Shown one piece after another: positions 9,312 to 18,043 of a stretch of DNA of 33,479 nt (position 1 is the first letter of the stretch; each line of letters opens with the position of its first letter). Source of the DNA: Gammaproteobacteria bacterium (GTDB lineage: Bacteria > Pseudomonadota > Gammaproteobacteria > HK1); contig JAACFO010000034.1 of NCBI GenBank assembly GCA_009937425.1, positions 1 through 33,479 on the forward strand, read 5' to 3'. Under the pieces are notes generated by a model that was not told the DNA's origin, did not search any database, and saw nothing but the letters and a program-made list of their open reading frames with translations. A program made the translations under genes and the position numbers.

Positions 9312-9339
9312 TGAAGCGGTTTCTTCGGGAGCCGCTTCA
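9312..9339 (+). terminator. 12-bp hairpin with UUCG tetraloop, probable terminator
   Basis: Bases 9312-9323 pair fully with 9328-9339 (ten Watson-Crick and two G-T pairs) around a C(TTCG)G tetraloop, an exceptionally stable RNA loop. It begins 24 bases after the DUF3604 stop codon. Only a weak run of T follows (CATTTC), so termination may be partial or the hairpin may instead protect the mRNA 3' end. Confidence 0.6.
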
Positions 9340-9406
9340 TCATTTCGCGGTCCGCGTACGGTCAGGATGACCGTTTTTGGACCACAAGCCCTTAGAGGCA
9401 AGCAAT

Positions 9407-11350
9407 ATGCCGGTCATTGGCCTCGAAGTCATTCGTTCAGAGATGTTCGCCGATGGTACAAGCTTTGGTGATGTTGGCGCTTATCGTCGCATCGAAGGAA
9501 TTGCGCGCTATGCGGTTGACCCCGAACATGCGGCGAACGCGGGTATTACCGACCTCGAGCTCGCCGAGCGGACTGCGGATGGCCGAGTGCTGTTTGATGG
9601 CGACATTTCCATGCTGGTACCTGCTGACCTGGCCCGCGCTTCCGGCGCACTCATGGTGGAAGTGCCGAACCGGGGTAACCGAATTGCGCCGCGCTCATTC
9701 AATCAAGCACCGTTCGATCTGACACCCACCGACGAAATCAATATGGGGGATGGCTTTCTGATGCGTCAAGGCTGGTGCATCGCATGGGTGGGCTGGCAAT
9801 GGGATATGCCAGCGTACATTGAGCGCCTGGGTCTACGCGCCCCGCAGGTACCGCCAGGTCAACGTGGCACCGCGACGCATATGCACCTGCGCATTCAGCC
9901 TGATCAACTAACTGACTCTTATACGTTAACCGACCACCATGTGGGGGCAATAGGGAACCACGCGCCCATCCCTCCAATCGATGCTGATGACCCGCAGGCG
10001 CAGCTGCTGGTGCGCCAACACTTGCGTGATGAAGGCAACAGGATAGATCGTGACCGTTGGCGATTTGCCACTGATGACAACGGCAACTTCGAAAGGGTTA
10101 CGCTGGACGGCGGCTTTGAACCCGGGCGCATCTACGATTTGCTTTACACGCCTCGCGATTGCCCGGTTGCCGGGGCGGGATTACTGGCGGTACGCGATTT
10201 TGCTTCATTTGCGCGACATGACGCGACTTCACCAATCGCCGGGGCGGTTACACACACCATCGGGCAGGGCATCTCCCAGTGCGGGCGTTTTTTGCGAACG
10301 TTGATGTTTCTCGGATTGAATGTGGACGAGTGCGGTCGGCAGGTTTTTGATGGAATCCTGGCTCATATCGCAGGTGGACGGCGTGGCGAGTTTAATCAGC
10401 GCTACGGCCAACCTTCCGTACAGCCGACACCGTCATTCGGGCATCTCTTTCCGTTTGCGGATGAGCCGCAAACCAACCCTCAGACTGGTGAGCGGGCAGG
10501 GTTGCTGGACAAGCTTCGCGAGCGTGGCGTCATGCCCAAGGTGATGTACACCGATACGTCATCAGAATACTGGCGTGGCGATGCCGGGTTGACTCATACA
10601 AGACTGGCGGATAATTGCGATGCGGACCTACCGGGCGACGTTCGACGCTATTTGTTCGCGAGCACGCAACATGGACCGGGATTGTTGCCTTACGCTGATC
10701 GCAGCATTTTCGGTTCCCACGGCAGCAACGTCTTCAATGCAGTCGACTACCGACCGCTGTTTAGAGCGGCGCTCGAAAACTTGCGACGTTGGATCATGGA
10801 CGATATCCCGCCACCTGATAGTGTGTTTCCGCGTCGCGACGACGGCACCGGCATGACCCGGGCGGAAGTGGTCGATCGACTAGCGGGAATCGATGGACTC
10901 TCATTGCCCAAATTGGACCGGTTACCGTCGATTTGTCCGCTGGAATTAGGTCCCGGGTCAGTCGACGGAATTGGGAGCTTTCCAGCACGGTTGACAGGTC
11001 AGAACTACCCAACCGTGGTCGCCGCAGTCGACTCGGCTGGTAACGAAATTGGCGGCGTGCGCATGCCTGACGTCGAAGTGCCAGTTGCGACCCACACTGG
11101 GTTCAATCCCCGCCACATGGACAGCGGTGGAGCCGGGCAGATTCTCGAATATGTTGGCAGCACGTTGCCGCTTGCTGATTTGGAGCAGCGCTACACGAAC
11201 AAGGATGATTATCTTCAACGAGTCAGAGCTGCCGCTCAAGAGCTGATCGATGGGCGCCTGGTGCTCGAAGAAGACATGGAGCTTTGTATAGCCATCGCCT
11301 CGCAACGGTACGACGCTGCGTTAGCCGAAGTACGCGGGACCAATAGCTGA
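9407..11350 (+). CDS. alpha/beta hydrolase domain-containing protein (Abhydrolase_10 type)
   Basis: The product is 647 residues from the ATG at 9407, which has AGAGG eight bases upstream; a TTG at 9377 in frame is less likely. The opening (VIGLEVIRSEMFADGTSFGDVGAYRRIEG) is the usual N-terminus of the large alpha/beta-hydrolase-domain family often found in terpenoid- and steroid-degrading proteobacteria. The nucleophile elbow is GISQCGRFLR with Ser290 as the likely catalytic serine. GFNPRHMDSGG near residue 570 is another conserved block. No signal peptide is visible, so it is probably cytoplasmic. The expected role is hydrolysis of an ester or lactone, but the substrate is not known. Codon use is more AT-rich than in the genes after 11.5 kb. 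Confidence 0.85.
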   Translation: MPVIGLEVIRSEMFADGTSFGDVGAYRRIEGIARYAVDPEHAANAGITDLELAERTADGRVLFDGDISMLVPADLARASGALMVEVPNRGNRIAPRSFNQAPFDLTPTDEINMGDGFLMRQGWCIAWVGWQWDMPAYIERLGLRAPQVPPGQRGTATHMHLRIQPDQLTDSYTLTDHHVGAIGNHAPIPPIDADDPQAQLLVRQHLRDEGNRIDRDRWRFATDDNGNFERVTLDGGFEPGRIYDLLYTPRDCPVAGAGLLAVRDFASFARHDATSPIAGAVTHTIGQGISQCGRFLRTLMFLGLNVDECGRQVFDGILAHIAGGRRGEFNQRYGQPSVQPTPSFGHLFPFADEPQTNPQTGERAGLLDKLRERGVMPKVMYTDTSSEYWRGDAGLTHTRLADNCDADLPGDVRRYLFASTQHGPGLLPYADRSIFGSHGSNVFNAVDYRPLFRAALENLRRWIMDDIPPPDSVFPRRDDGTGMTRAEVVDRLAGIDGLSLPKLDRLPSICPLELGPGSVDGIGSFPARLTGQNYPTVVAAVDSAGNEIGGVRMPDVEVPVATHTGFNPRHMDSGGAGQILEYVGSTLPLADLEQRYTNKDDYLQRVRAAAQELIDGRLVLEEDMELCIAIASQRYDAALAEVRGTNS

Positions 11351-11481
11351 CCCAGCGGACGCTCTTGCATTCCAGTCGTTGGGCGCCGAGGCTCTTCCTC
11401 CGAATCCACGAATTGAGGTGTCTCATGGTTCAGCTCCTCGACGACGACATCCGAATAATGCCGCGGCCGTAGTATTCTCGC

Positions 11482-11586
11482 ATGAGTGAGAAGTATGATG
11501 ACTCGACTTGGGTATTAAGCAACGTTGTCGCCGTGAGCAGGGGCTCGCCGACTTCCCGCGCCCGCGCGCACCTGATCAGGAACTGA
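11482..11586 (+). other. possible 34-codon leader ORF
   Basis: ATG 11482 opens a 34-codon frame ending TGA two bases before the ATG of the aldo/keto reductase. The peptide begins MSEKYDDSTWVLSN and turns Arg/Ser-rich. Its position would allow translational coupling, and AGGA inside its end is the best ribosome site for the next gene. It resembles no family I know and may be chance. Confidence 0.2.
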
Positions 11587-11588
11587 AA

Positions 11589-12497
11589 ATGGATACGAGG
11601 CAATTTGGCAACACCGGACTCGAGGTCACCGTAATCGGCTTCGGCGGGATGACCATCGGAGGCGCCTTCGGCCCGGTAGACGACGCGGAAAGTCTGCGGG
11701 CGTTGCACGCCGCCATCGACGCGGGGATGAACTTCATCGACACCTCGAACGCGTACGGCGAAGGGCGCAGTGAGAGTCTCATTGGGAAGTTCCTCCGGGA
11801 GCGTGCGGATAGCGACGGGATCCTGGTATTCACCAAAGGCGGCAACAACATGGTTACCCGAGTTCGCAACTTCGAGCCCGGGTACATCGCCGAATGTCTG
11901 GAAGGCTCGCTCGAGCGGCTCGGACGCGAGCCTATCGACCTCTACATGCTGCACAACCCGAGCGTCGACAATATGTCGGCCGAAGACAGCTATGCGGTGC
12001 TCGAGCAGGCCAAGTCGAACGGCAAAATCCGCCACTGGGGCGTCTCGGTCAACACGGTGCCCGAATGCGAGAAGGCGATCTCCCAGGGTCGGGCGGCGAC
12101 TCTGCAGATGGAATACAACGTCATCAACCAATCGGCCGCAGGCGCGTTCGCGACGGCACGATCGGCGGGCGTCGGCGTCATCTCCCGAGTCCCGCTGAAC
12201 CGGGGTTTTCTGAGCGGGCGCTTCGACGAGTCCTCTCGGTTTGCAGACGACGACACCCGGAAGCGATCGCTTACGCCGGAAAATCTGCGCAAGTTCCAGG
12301 GGCAGCTCGATGCGGTGAAAGCCGCGGCGGCCGAGCTTGGCGTGAGCCCGGCCGAAGTTGCGATCCGCTTCTGCGCGAGCAACCCGAACGCAAGCTGCGT
12401 CATCCCGGGCGTGCGCACCGCAGCACAGGCCGAGCAAAATGCCGCGGCGGCAGAGCCGTTGCCGACGGACATCATGCACAAGCTCCTGGACGCGTGA
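11589..12497 (+). CDS. aldo/keto reductase
   Basis: From the ATG at 11589 this is a 302-residue AKR-superfamily oxidoreductase. An in-frame start at 11508 would add 27 residues before the family's usual N-terminus (MDTRQFGNTGLEVTVIGFGG), so I reject it. The catalytic tetrad is Asp51 and Tyr56 (FIDTSNAYGEG), Lys83 (FTKGG) and His122 (LYMLHNP). It should reduce a carbonyl with NADPH, or oxidise the alcohol. It opens the GC-rich run through 15966, with 51 bases before the amidohydrolase. A frame of 349 codons on the opposite strand here is a shadow of GC-rich coding. Confidence 0.93.
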   Translation: MDTRQFGNTGLEVTVIGFGGMTIGGAFGPVDDAESLRALHAAIDAGMNFIDTSNAYGEGRSESLIGKFLRERADSDGILVFTKGGNNMVTRVRNFEPGYIAECLEGSLERLGREPIDLYMLHNPSVDNMSAEDSYAVLEQAKSNGKIRHWGVSVNTVPECEKAISQGRAATLQMEYNVINQSAAGAFATARSAGVGVISRVPLNRGFLSGRFDESSRFADDDTRKRSLTPENLRKFQGQLDAVKAAAAELGVSPAEVAIRFCASNPNASCVIPGVRTAAQAEQNAAAAEPLPTDIMHKLLDA

Positions 12498-12548
12498 GCC
12501 CCGCCTGGGGAGATCGCCAACGGATCTGAAGAGAGGAACAGCGTACCG

Positions 12549-13580
12549 ATGACGTCACCGGTCAACCTGGCCTGGCTCGAGCGCACCGTCGAGGAAGCCC
12601 TCGAGCCGGACCTGCCGATCTGCGATCCGCACCACCACCTCTGGGGATTCCGCCCTGAGAGGGTCGCCTATCGCTATCTGCTTGACGATATCCTGCTCGA
12701 CGTGAACGCGGGCCACAAGATCGTCTCGACGGTCTTCATCGAGTGTGGCGCCATGTACCGCGCGAGCGGCCCCGAGAGCCTGCGCGTGGTCGGTGAGACG
12801 GAGTTCGCCAACGGCATCGCGGCAATGAGCGCCTCGGGACTCTACGGGCCGTGCCGCATCGCGGCGGGAATCGTCGGCACCGCGAACCTGAAGCTCGGCG
12901 CCGCGGTCGGCGAGGTGATCGATGCGCACATCCGGGCCGGCGGCGGACGCTTTCGCGGCATCCGCCACCAGGGCAACTGGGACGCCAGCGACGCGGTGGC
13001 GAACGGGCGCGGCAACCCGCAGCAGTACGCGTTCCTCGACCCGGTTTTTCGAGAGGGGTTCGCGGAGCTCGCGCCGCGCCGGCTCAGCTTCGAGGGCTGG
13101 TGCTATCATCCGCAGATCCCGGATCTCACCGATCTCGCCCGCGCCTTTCCGGACACTTCCATCGTGCTCAATCATTTCGGTGGCCCCCTCGGCATCGGTC
13201 CCTATGCAGGTCAACGCGACGCCGTCTTCACTGCGTGGCAGCGCGACATATCCGAGCTCGCGTCCTGTGAGAACGTGGTTGCGAAGCTCGGCGGCATCAA
13301 CATGGAGCTGAACGGATTCGGCTGGCATGAGCAGGCGGCACCGCCCACCAGCGAGGCGCTGATGCGTGCGACCCGTCCCTACTACGAACACACCATCGAA
13401 ATCTTCGGCCCCGAGCGCTGCATGTTCGAATCCAACTTCCCGGTGGACATGGTGAGCTGCAGTTACAATGTCGTGTGGAATTCATTCAAGCGACTGACGG
13501 CCGATTACACCAAGCAGGACAAGGCGAAGCTCTTTCACGACACGGCCACCCGTGTCTACCGCCTGGAGGATCAAGCCTGA
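12549..13580 (+). CDS. amidohydrolase-family metal hydrolase (Amidohydro_2)
   Basis: The 343-residue protein has the TIM-barrel amidohydrolase plan of the 2-pyrone-4,6-dicarboxylate lactonase/decarboxylase branch. ICDPHHHLWG places the first metal ligands at His28 and His30, LNHFGG gives His209, and SNFPVDM gives the late Asp300. The opening DLPICDPHHHLWG and the ending FHDTATRVYRL are characteristic. Possible reactions are lactone or ester hydrolysis, or non-oxidative decarboxylation of an aromatic acid; the sequence does not decide. GAGAGGAA lies ahead of the ATG. It sits between a reductase and a luciferase-like oxidoreductase in one probable operon. Confidence 0.92.
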   Translation: MTSPVNLAWLERTVEEALEPDLPICDPHHHLWGFRPERVAYRYLLDDILLDVNAGHKIVSTVFIECGAMYRASGPESLRVVGETEFANGIAAMSASGLYGPCRIAAGIVGTANLKLGAAVGEVIDAHIRAGGGRFRGIRHQGNWDASDAVANGRGNPQQYAFLDPVFREGFAELAPRRLSFEGWCYHPQIPDLTDLARAFPDTSIVLNHFGGPLGIGPYAGQRDAVFTAWQRDISELASCENVVAKLGGINMELNGFGWHEQAAPPTSEALMRATRPYYEHTIEIFGPERCMFESNFPVDMVSCSYNVVWNSFKRLTADYTKQDKAKLFHDTATRVYRLEDQA

Positions 13581-13623
13581 GTCCCGGGGATAACGCCCTG
13601 GCGCTGGCACGGAGGGACGGAGC

Positions 13624-14612
13624 ATGAAGATCGGACTGTTCATGGCGCCCCAATGGGCGCCGAATGCGAACATCGACAGCGGACTCGACGAAGTGGCAGC
13701 CCTGGTGCGCAGCGCGCGCCACAACGGCTTTACGTCATTGCTGGTGGGCCAGCACATGGTGCTCGCACCGATCCGAATGTACCAACCCATACCCCTGCTC
13801 GCGTGGCTCGCCCGGGAGGCCGAGGGCATGTTAATCGGGCCGGGAGTGGCACTGCTGTCGATGCTCAATCCAGTCATGGCGGCAGAAGAGGCGGCGACCC
13901 TCGACTGGATCACAGACGGCAACTTCGTCTTCGCAGTCGGACTTGGTTACCGCACAGAAGAGTTCACGGTGATGGGCGTAAAGCCGAAGGAGCGGGTCGC
14001 CCGCTTCACCGAAGCACTCGATGTGGTCAAGCGTTTGTGGACCGAGGAGCGGGTCAGCCACCACGGCGAGTACTTCGAGCTGCCCGACGTCGGTGCGAGC
14101 ATCCGTCCAAAGCAAAAACCGCGGCCGCCGATCTGGATTGGCGGCGGTGTCGATGCGGCGGTGCGCCGCGCGGCCCGTCTCGGCGACGCCTGGATTGGTG
14201 CGCCCGCAGTCACCGTCGACGAGGGAGTGCACTTCCTCGGGGTGTACGCCGACGAGCGCCGGCGCCTCGGTCTGCCGCTGGAGAGCTGCCCGCTCATCCG
14301 CGAGTGCTTCGTCGGTAAGGATAGTGCGCACGCACGCGACGTCAGTCGGGGCCCGTTACTATTCAAGTACGAAGCCTACGCTTCCTGGGGGCAGGATCAC
14401 GTGGCCGATGTACCCCTTGCCGAGCGTTTTGACGAGTTCTCTACGGATCGTTTCATCGTCGGCGATGCGCACGCGGTCCGCGACGAGCTACAACGCTACG
14501 CGGAAACCCTCGGCGTGGATCATCTGTTGTTACGGGTGGAGTGGCCGGGTCTCGAGCACAGCGAAGCCATCGAGAACATCGAGCGGATCGCCGACGTGGT
14601 CGGCGGTATGTG

Positions 14613-14613
<1 letters not shown>
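13624..14613 (+). CDS. LLM-class flavin-dependent oxidoreductase
   Basis: This 329-residue protein has the bacterial-luciferase-like TIM barrel fold. Diagnostic segments include the N-terminal KIGLFMAPQW, GPGVALLSMLNPVMAAEEAATLD, the FAVGLGYRTEEF region, RVARFTEALDVVKRLW and the PRPPIWIGGGVDAAVRRAARLGD block where the flavin is held. Such enzymes use FMN with a reductase, or F420, for monooxygenation or hydride transfer. A ribosome site (GGAGGGACGGAG) precedes the ATG. The stop codon overlaps the next start by one base (TGATG), indicating translational coupling with the dehydrogenase. The gene at 21655-22578 is a second, clearly different member. Confidence 0.93.
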
Positions 14614-15635
<1,022 letters not shown>

Positions 15636-15651
15636 CAACAGGGGAACGACA

Positions 15652-15966
15652 ATGACCGCTTGTTTCATCGTGCGCGCACGAGTCGTCGATGCGGACGTGA
15701 AAGACGCCTTCGATCGCTGGTATCAGGATGAGCACCTGATGGACGCCCACAAGGCCTTCAAATCGCGGCGCGCATGGCGTGGCTGGAGCGAAGTGGACGC
15801 GGACGTGCACATCGCCGTGTACGAGTTCGACGACGTGACGGCCGCACGGGCCATACCGGACTCCGATGCGCTCAAGCGCTTAGGGATCGAGTTCGACCGC
15901 AATTGGGGCGACAAGGTGACGCGCAGCTGCGAGATCGTGGACGCCGTTCAGACTATCGGCGGCTGA
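15652..15966 (+). CDS. small protein, possible dimeric alpha/beta barrel (EthD/DABB-like)
   Basis: This 104-residue protein starts 16 bases after the dehydrogenase stop, with AGGGGAACGACA before the ATG. Its pattern (ACFIVRARVVD strand, ADVKDAFDRWYQDEHL helix, RAWRGWSEVD and VHIAVYEFDD strands, then a second helix) suggests a ferredoxin-like dimeric alpha/beta barrel of the EthD, DUF4286 or monooxygenase-accessory type. The phrase FDRWYQDEHLMDA is typical for that fold. It could be a ligand-binding accessory or small isomerase for the preceding pathway. The last 19 bases overlap the convergent oxygenase gene. The fold assignment is inference. Confidence 0.65.
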   Translation: MTACFIVRARVVDADVKDAFDRWYQDEHLMDAHKAFKSRRAWRGWSEVDADVHIAVYEFDDVTAARAIPDSDALKRLGIEFDRNWGDKVTRSCEIVDAVQTIGG

Positions 15967-16568
15967 CCGGGCGCCGATGCCTCACCCGGCTCGTCGTAGC
16001 TCCACCAGCCCGTGATGATGTATTTGTCGTCCCGGGGCGCAACCACGCCGCAATGCACGTGGGTGTAACCGGCCGGCCACAGCACGGTCTTTCCCCTGCT
16101 GGCGTTGGCAACGTGGTCCTGATACACGAAGCGTGTACCGCCGCCCTCCTGTACGTCATTCAAATAGGTTTGAAATGTCAGCACCCGCCTGGCCACCTCG
16201 GGTCCCGCGTTCTCGTAATGCTCTTCGAAGAATCCGCCGTTGGGCGGATAGTGCTGGATATTGGGTGATTCGTTGATGCTGCAAGAGCGCGTATGGGACC
16301 TCAGATGGGGGAAGCGGTCCATATAATCGGAGACAAACTCAGCAAGGGCGGTGAAGTAGGCATCGAATACGTCTGCGTAGGTGGAGCGGACCGCGGGTGG
16401 AATATTGGCCAGGCTGAGATCGTAGGAGTCCTTCATGTCCAAGCGGACCTTCTGCCGACCGAGGCGCCCGCGATGCACGCAATTGAGTGCCCGGCATTCC
16501 TCGAAGCATCGAATCAGGGCATCACAGATACCTGATTCGGAAAGTTGATATTCGCGGATAAACTGCAT
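15948..16568 (-). CDS. 2OG-Fe(II) oxygenase
   Basis: The 206-residue protein matches the prolyl-4-hydroxylase-like 2-oxoglutarate/Fe(II) oxygenase fold. Iron ligands are most likely His117 and Glu119 (GGFFEEHYE; a Glu in place of the more usual Asp) and a distal His172 in WPAGYTHVHCGV. Lys182 in DKYIITGWW could bind the 2-oxoglutarate carboxylate. The strand YLNDVQEGGGTRF is the typical double-stranded beta-helix core. It would hydroxylate a small molecule or residue; the target is unknown. It is transcribed away from the paralogous pair at 16725-17974 across a 156-base gap, and its 3' end overlaps the convergent small gene. Its sequence is not closely similar to that pair. Confidence 0.85.
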   Translation of the reverse strand: MQFIREYQLSESGICDALIRCFEECRALNCVHRGRLGRQKVRLDMKDSYDLSLANIPPAVRSTYADVFDAYFTALAEFVSDYMDRFPHLRSHTRSCSINESPNIQHYPPNGGFFEEHYENAGPEVARRVLTFQTYLNDVQEGGGTRFVYQDHVANASRGKTVLWPAGYTHVHCGVVAPRDDKYIITGWWSYDEPGEASAPGQPPIV

Positions 16569-16582
16569 TGACCTGACGCAGA

Positions 16583-16588
16583 ATTATA
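16583..16588 (-). promoter_or_regulatory. -10-like TATAAT upstream of the divergent oxygenase
   Basis: On the minus strand a perfect TATAAT lies 14 bases before the ATG at 16568. No convincing -35 hexamer is found at 16-18 bases spacing, so this is only a candidate. The leader would be very short. Confidence 0.3.
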
Positions 16589-16724
16589 CGGTGAACAGAT
16601 GGGGTCGTGCATTATTGCCCTGTGATAGAATTTTCCCATGGACGGACAGACGCGGCCCAGCCTGTTATCCCGGCAGTTCTCTTGATATGCTCGCCCTCTC
16701 TTCGCGACCGTCACCTATCACCCG

Positions 16725-17324
16725 ATGCCAAATAGCGACTTGGAACTCGAGATAATCGAGCTCTGGCCGAGCAGCCTGTTGAATCAGGCCATTCCCGGAC
16801 ACGAGCCTCACACCGCACGGTTGGTGGAGCTCGCCCATGCACACCCCGACGAGGCGGTCTTCTCCATCGAAGATCCCAGTCTCGACTGGTTGAAGGCCCA
16901 GATCGGACACGGCGTGGGCGCCTGCCTGCTCAAGGCCGGCTTCGTCAGCGAGATAAAGTGGGGCGCGAGCGGGAGCTTCGACGTGCAGCACCTCGATGAC
17001 TATCGTAGCCTGCGCAATCATCCCGGCGCCTACTTCACGGGGATCTACGTGGCTCGCTCCAACACGGATGACGAAGGGATCGGGATTCGCAATGACCGTC
17101 GTTCGGGATGCATTACGTTCTATGACCCCCGCATGGGAGTCAACATGAACGCCGTCAACAAGGATCCGTACATCTCGTACAACCAGACGGTGACGCTCCT
17201 GCCCGGGAATTTGATGATCTGGCCCGCCTATGTGAGCTACTTTCTGCACCCGAACCTCGCGCGGGAACCGGCAATCCGGGTGGCATTCGACATCCAGGTG
17301 GAGAGTGGGGCGAAATCCGCATGA
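16725..17324 (+). CDS. 2OG-Fe(II) oxygenase-fold protein with degenerate iron site
   Basis: The 199-residue product is a paralog of the next gene and follows the same plan as the putative 2OG-Fe(II) oxygenase family TIGR02466/2OG-FeII_Oxy_5. Shared landmarks are LWP near the start, PGHE, EIKW/GIKW, a G-Y segment, FYDPR (132-136), GNLM and W166 followed by a conserved PNL/ANL. The metal site differs. Where the partner has HxH (His112, His114), this protein has Arg97-Asn-His99. Where the partner has the distal His187, this one has Tyr172 at the same distance from the aligned Trp. Only His99 remains of the three. It overlaps the next gene by 4 bp (ATGA), so the two are translationally coupled. 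It may be a non-catalytic subunit, or bind another ligand. Confidence 0.8.
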   Translation: MPNSDLELEIIELWPSSLLNQAIPGHEPHTARLVELAHAHPDEAVFSIEDPSLDWLKAQIGHGVGACLLKAGFVSEIKWGASGSFDVQHLDDYRSLRNHPGAYFTGIYVARSNTDDEGIGIRNDRRSGCITFYDPRMGVNMNAVNKDPYISYNQTVTLLPGNLMIWPAYVSYFLHPNLAREPAIRVAFDIQVESGAKSA

Positions 17325-17974
17325 GCACCGCCGCCAACACGCCTGCCTGGACACCGGAATTCAAGGATCTCTGGCCCACTTTGCTGTTGCGGCGGCGACT
17401 GCCCGGCCATGAGGAACACGCGGACACGCTGGTGGAGCTGGTCGAAAAGATGGATCGGGAGCACGAGCAGCTCACGGCGCGTTTCCAAGCTGTCGACATC
17501 TTCGGATTAGACCATCCGGGAATAGCGTGGCTGCGCAAGTGCATCGACGAATCGGTGCAAGCCTATTTTCACAGGGTTGGTATGGACTACGGGATTAAAT
17601 GGTCCGTGAGCGGTTGGTCGAATACGAATCGCTTCGGGGACTACCACGCTCCCCACAACCACGCCTGGTCGTACTTGAGCGGCACCTATTACCTCAAGAT
17701 GCCCGAAGAGAGCGACGTCGAGCCCCGTCAATCGCGGGCGCCCTCCGCCGCCATCAGCTTTTACGATCCCCGGGCTGCGGCCAGCATGCTTGCGGTAGCC
17801 GGGGAGACCCTTGGTAACTACGAGTTCACCCTGCGGCCCGAGGCCGGAAACCTGATGCTGTGGGATTCCGCGTTAACCCATTCGGTGCACGCGAACCTTT
17901 CCCGGGAGACCCGTATTACCATCAGCTTCAACATCTCGCTGACCTGGACAGAGCAGAATCTGGGTGAACGATAG
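17321..17974 (+). CDS. 2OG-Fe(II) oxygenase, TIGR02466-like
   Basis: This 217-residue protein keeps a complete set of expected iron ligands: His112 and His114 in HAPHNHAWSYLSG, and His187 in LTHSVHANL, with Arg198 in RITISFN as the probable 2-oxoglutarate anchor. It also has FYDPR (147-151) and EAGNLMLWDS. The pattern HxH, then GxYYL, dPR, and HxVxxN followed by RxxxSFN is that of the putative 2OG-Fe(II) oxygenase family 2OG-FeII_Oxy_5. The start overlaps the stop of its degenerate paralog by 4 bp, and a carbamoyltransferase follows after 69 bases on the same strand. A hydroxylation that supplies the hydroxyl for carbamoylation is a reasonable inference, not shown. Confidence 0.87.
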   Translation: MSTAANTPAWTPEFKDLWPTLLLRRRLPGHEEHADTLVELVEKMDREHEQLTARFQAVDIFGLDHPGIAWLRKCIDESVQAYFHRVGMDYGIKWSVSGWSNTNRFGDYHAPHNHAWSYLSGTYYLKMPEESDVEPRQSRAPSAAISFYDPRAAASMLAVAGETLGNYEFTLRPEAGNLMLWDSALTHSVHANLSRETRITISFNISLTWTEQNLGER

Positions 17975-18043
17975 GCGCAGTCGGCGCTCTCCGCGCCTCA
18001 GGTCCAGTCCCAGTTACCGGTATTAATCTACACACCCGAAGCC

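Noticed and set aside
11430-12479. 349-codon frame on the minus strand
   Set aside because: It is antisense to the aldo/keto reductase with its intact catalytic tetrad.
12555-13391. 278-codon frame on the minus strand
   Set aside because: It is antisense to the amidohydrolase.
17979-17999. GC-rich hairpin after the oxygenase pair
   Set aside because: Only five base pairs and no T-tract; it would not be expected to end transcription before the carbamoyltransferase.
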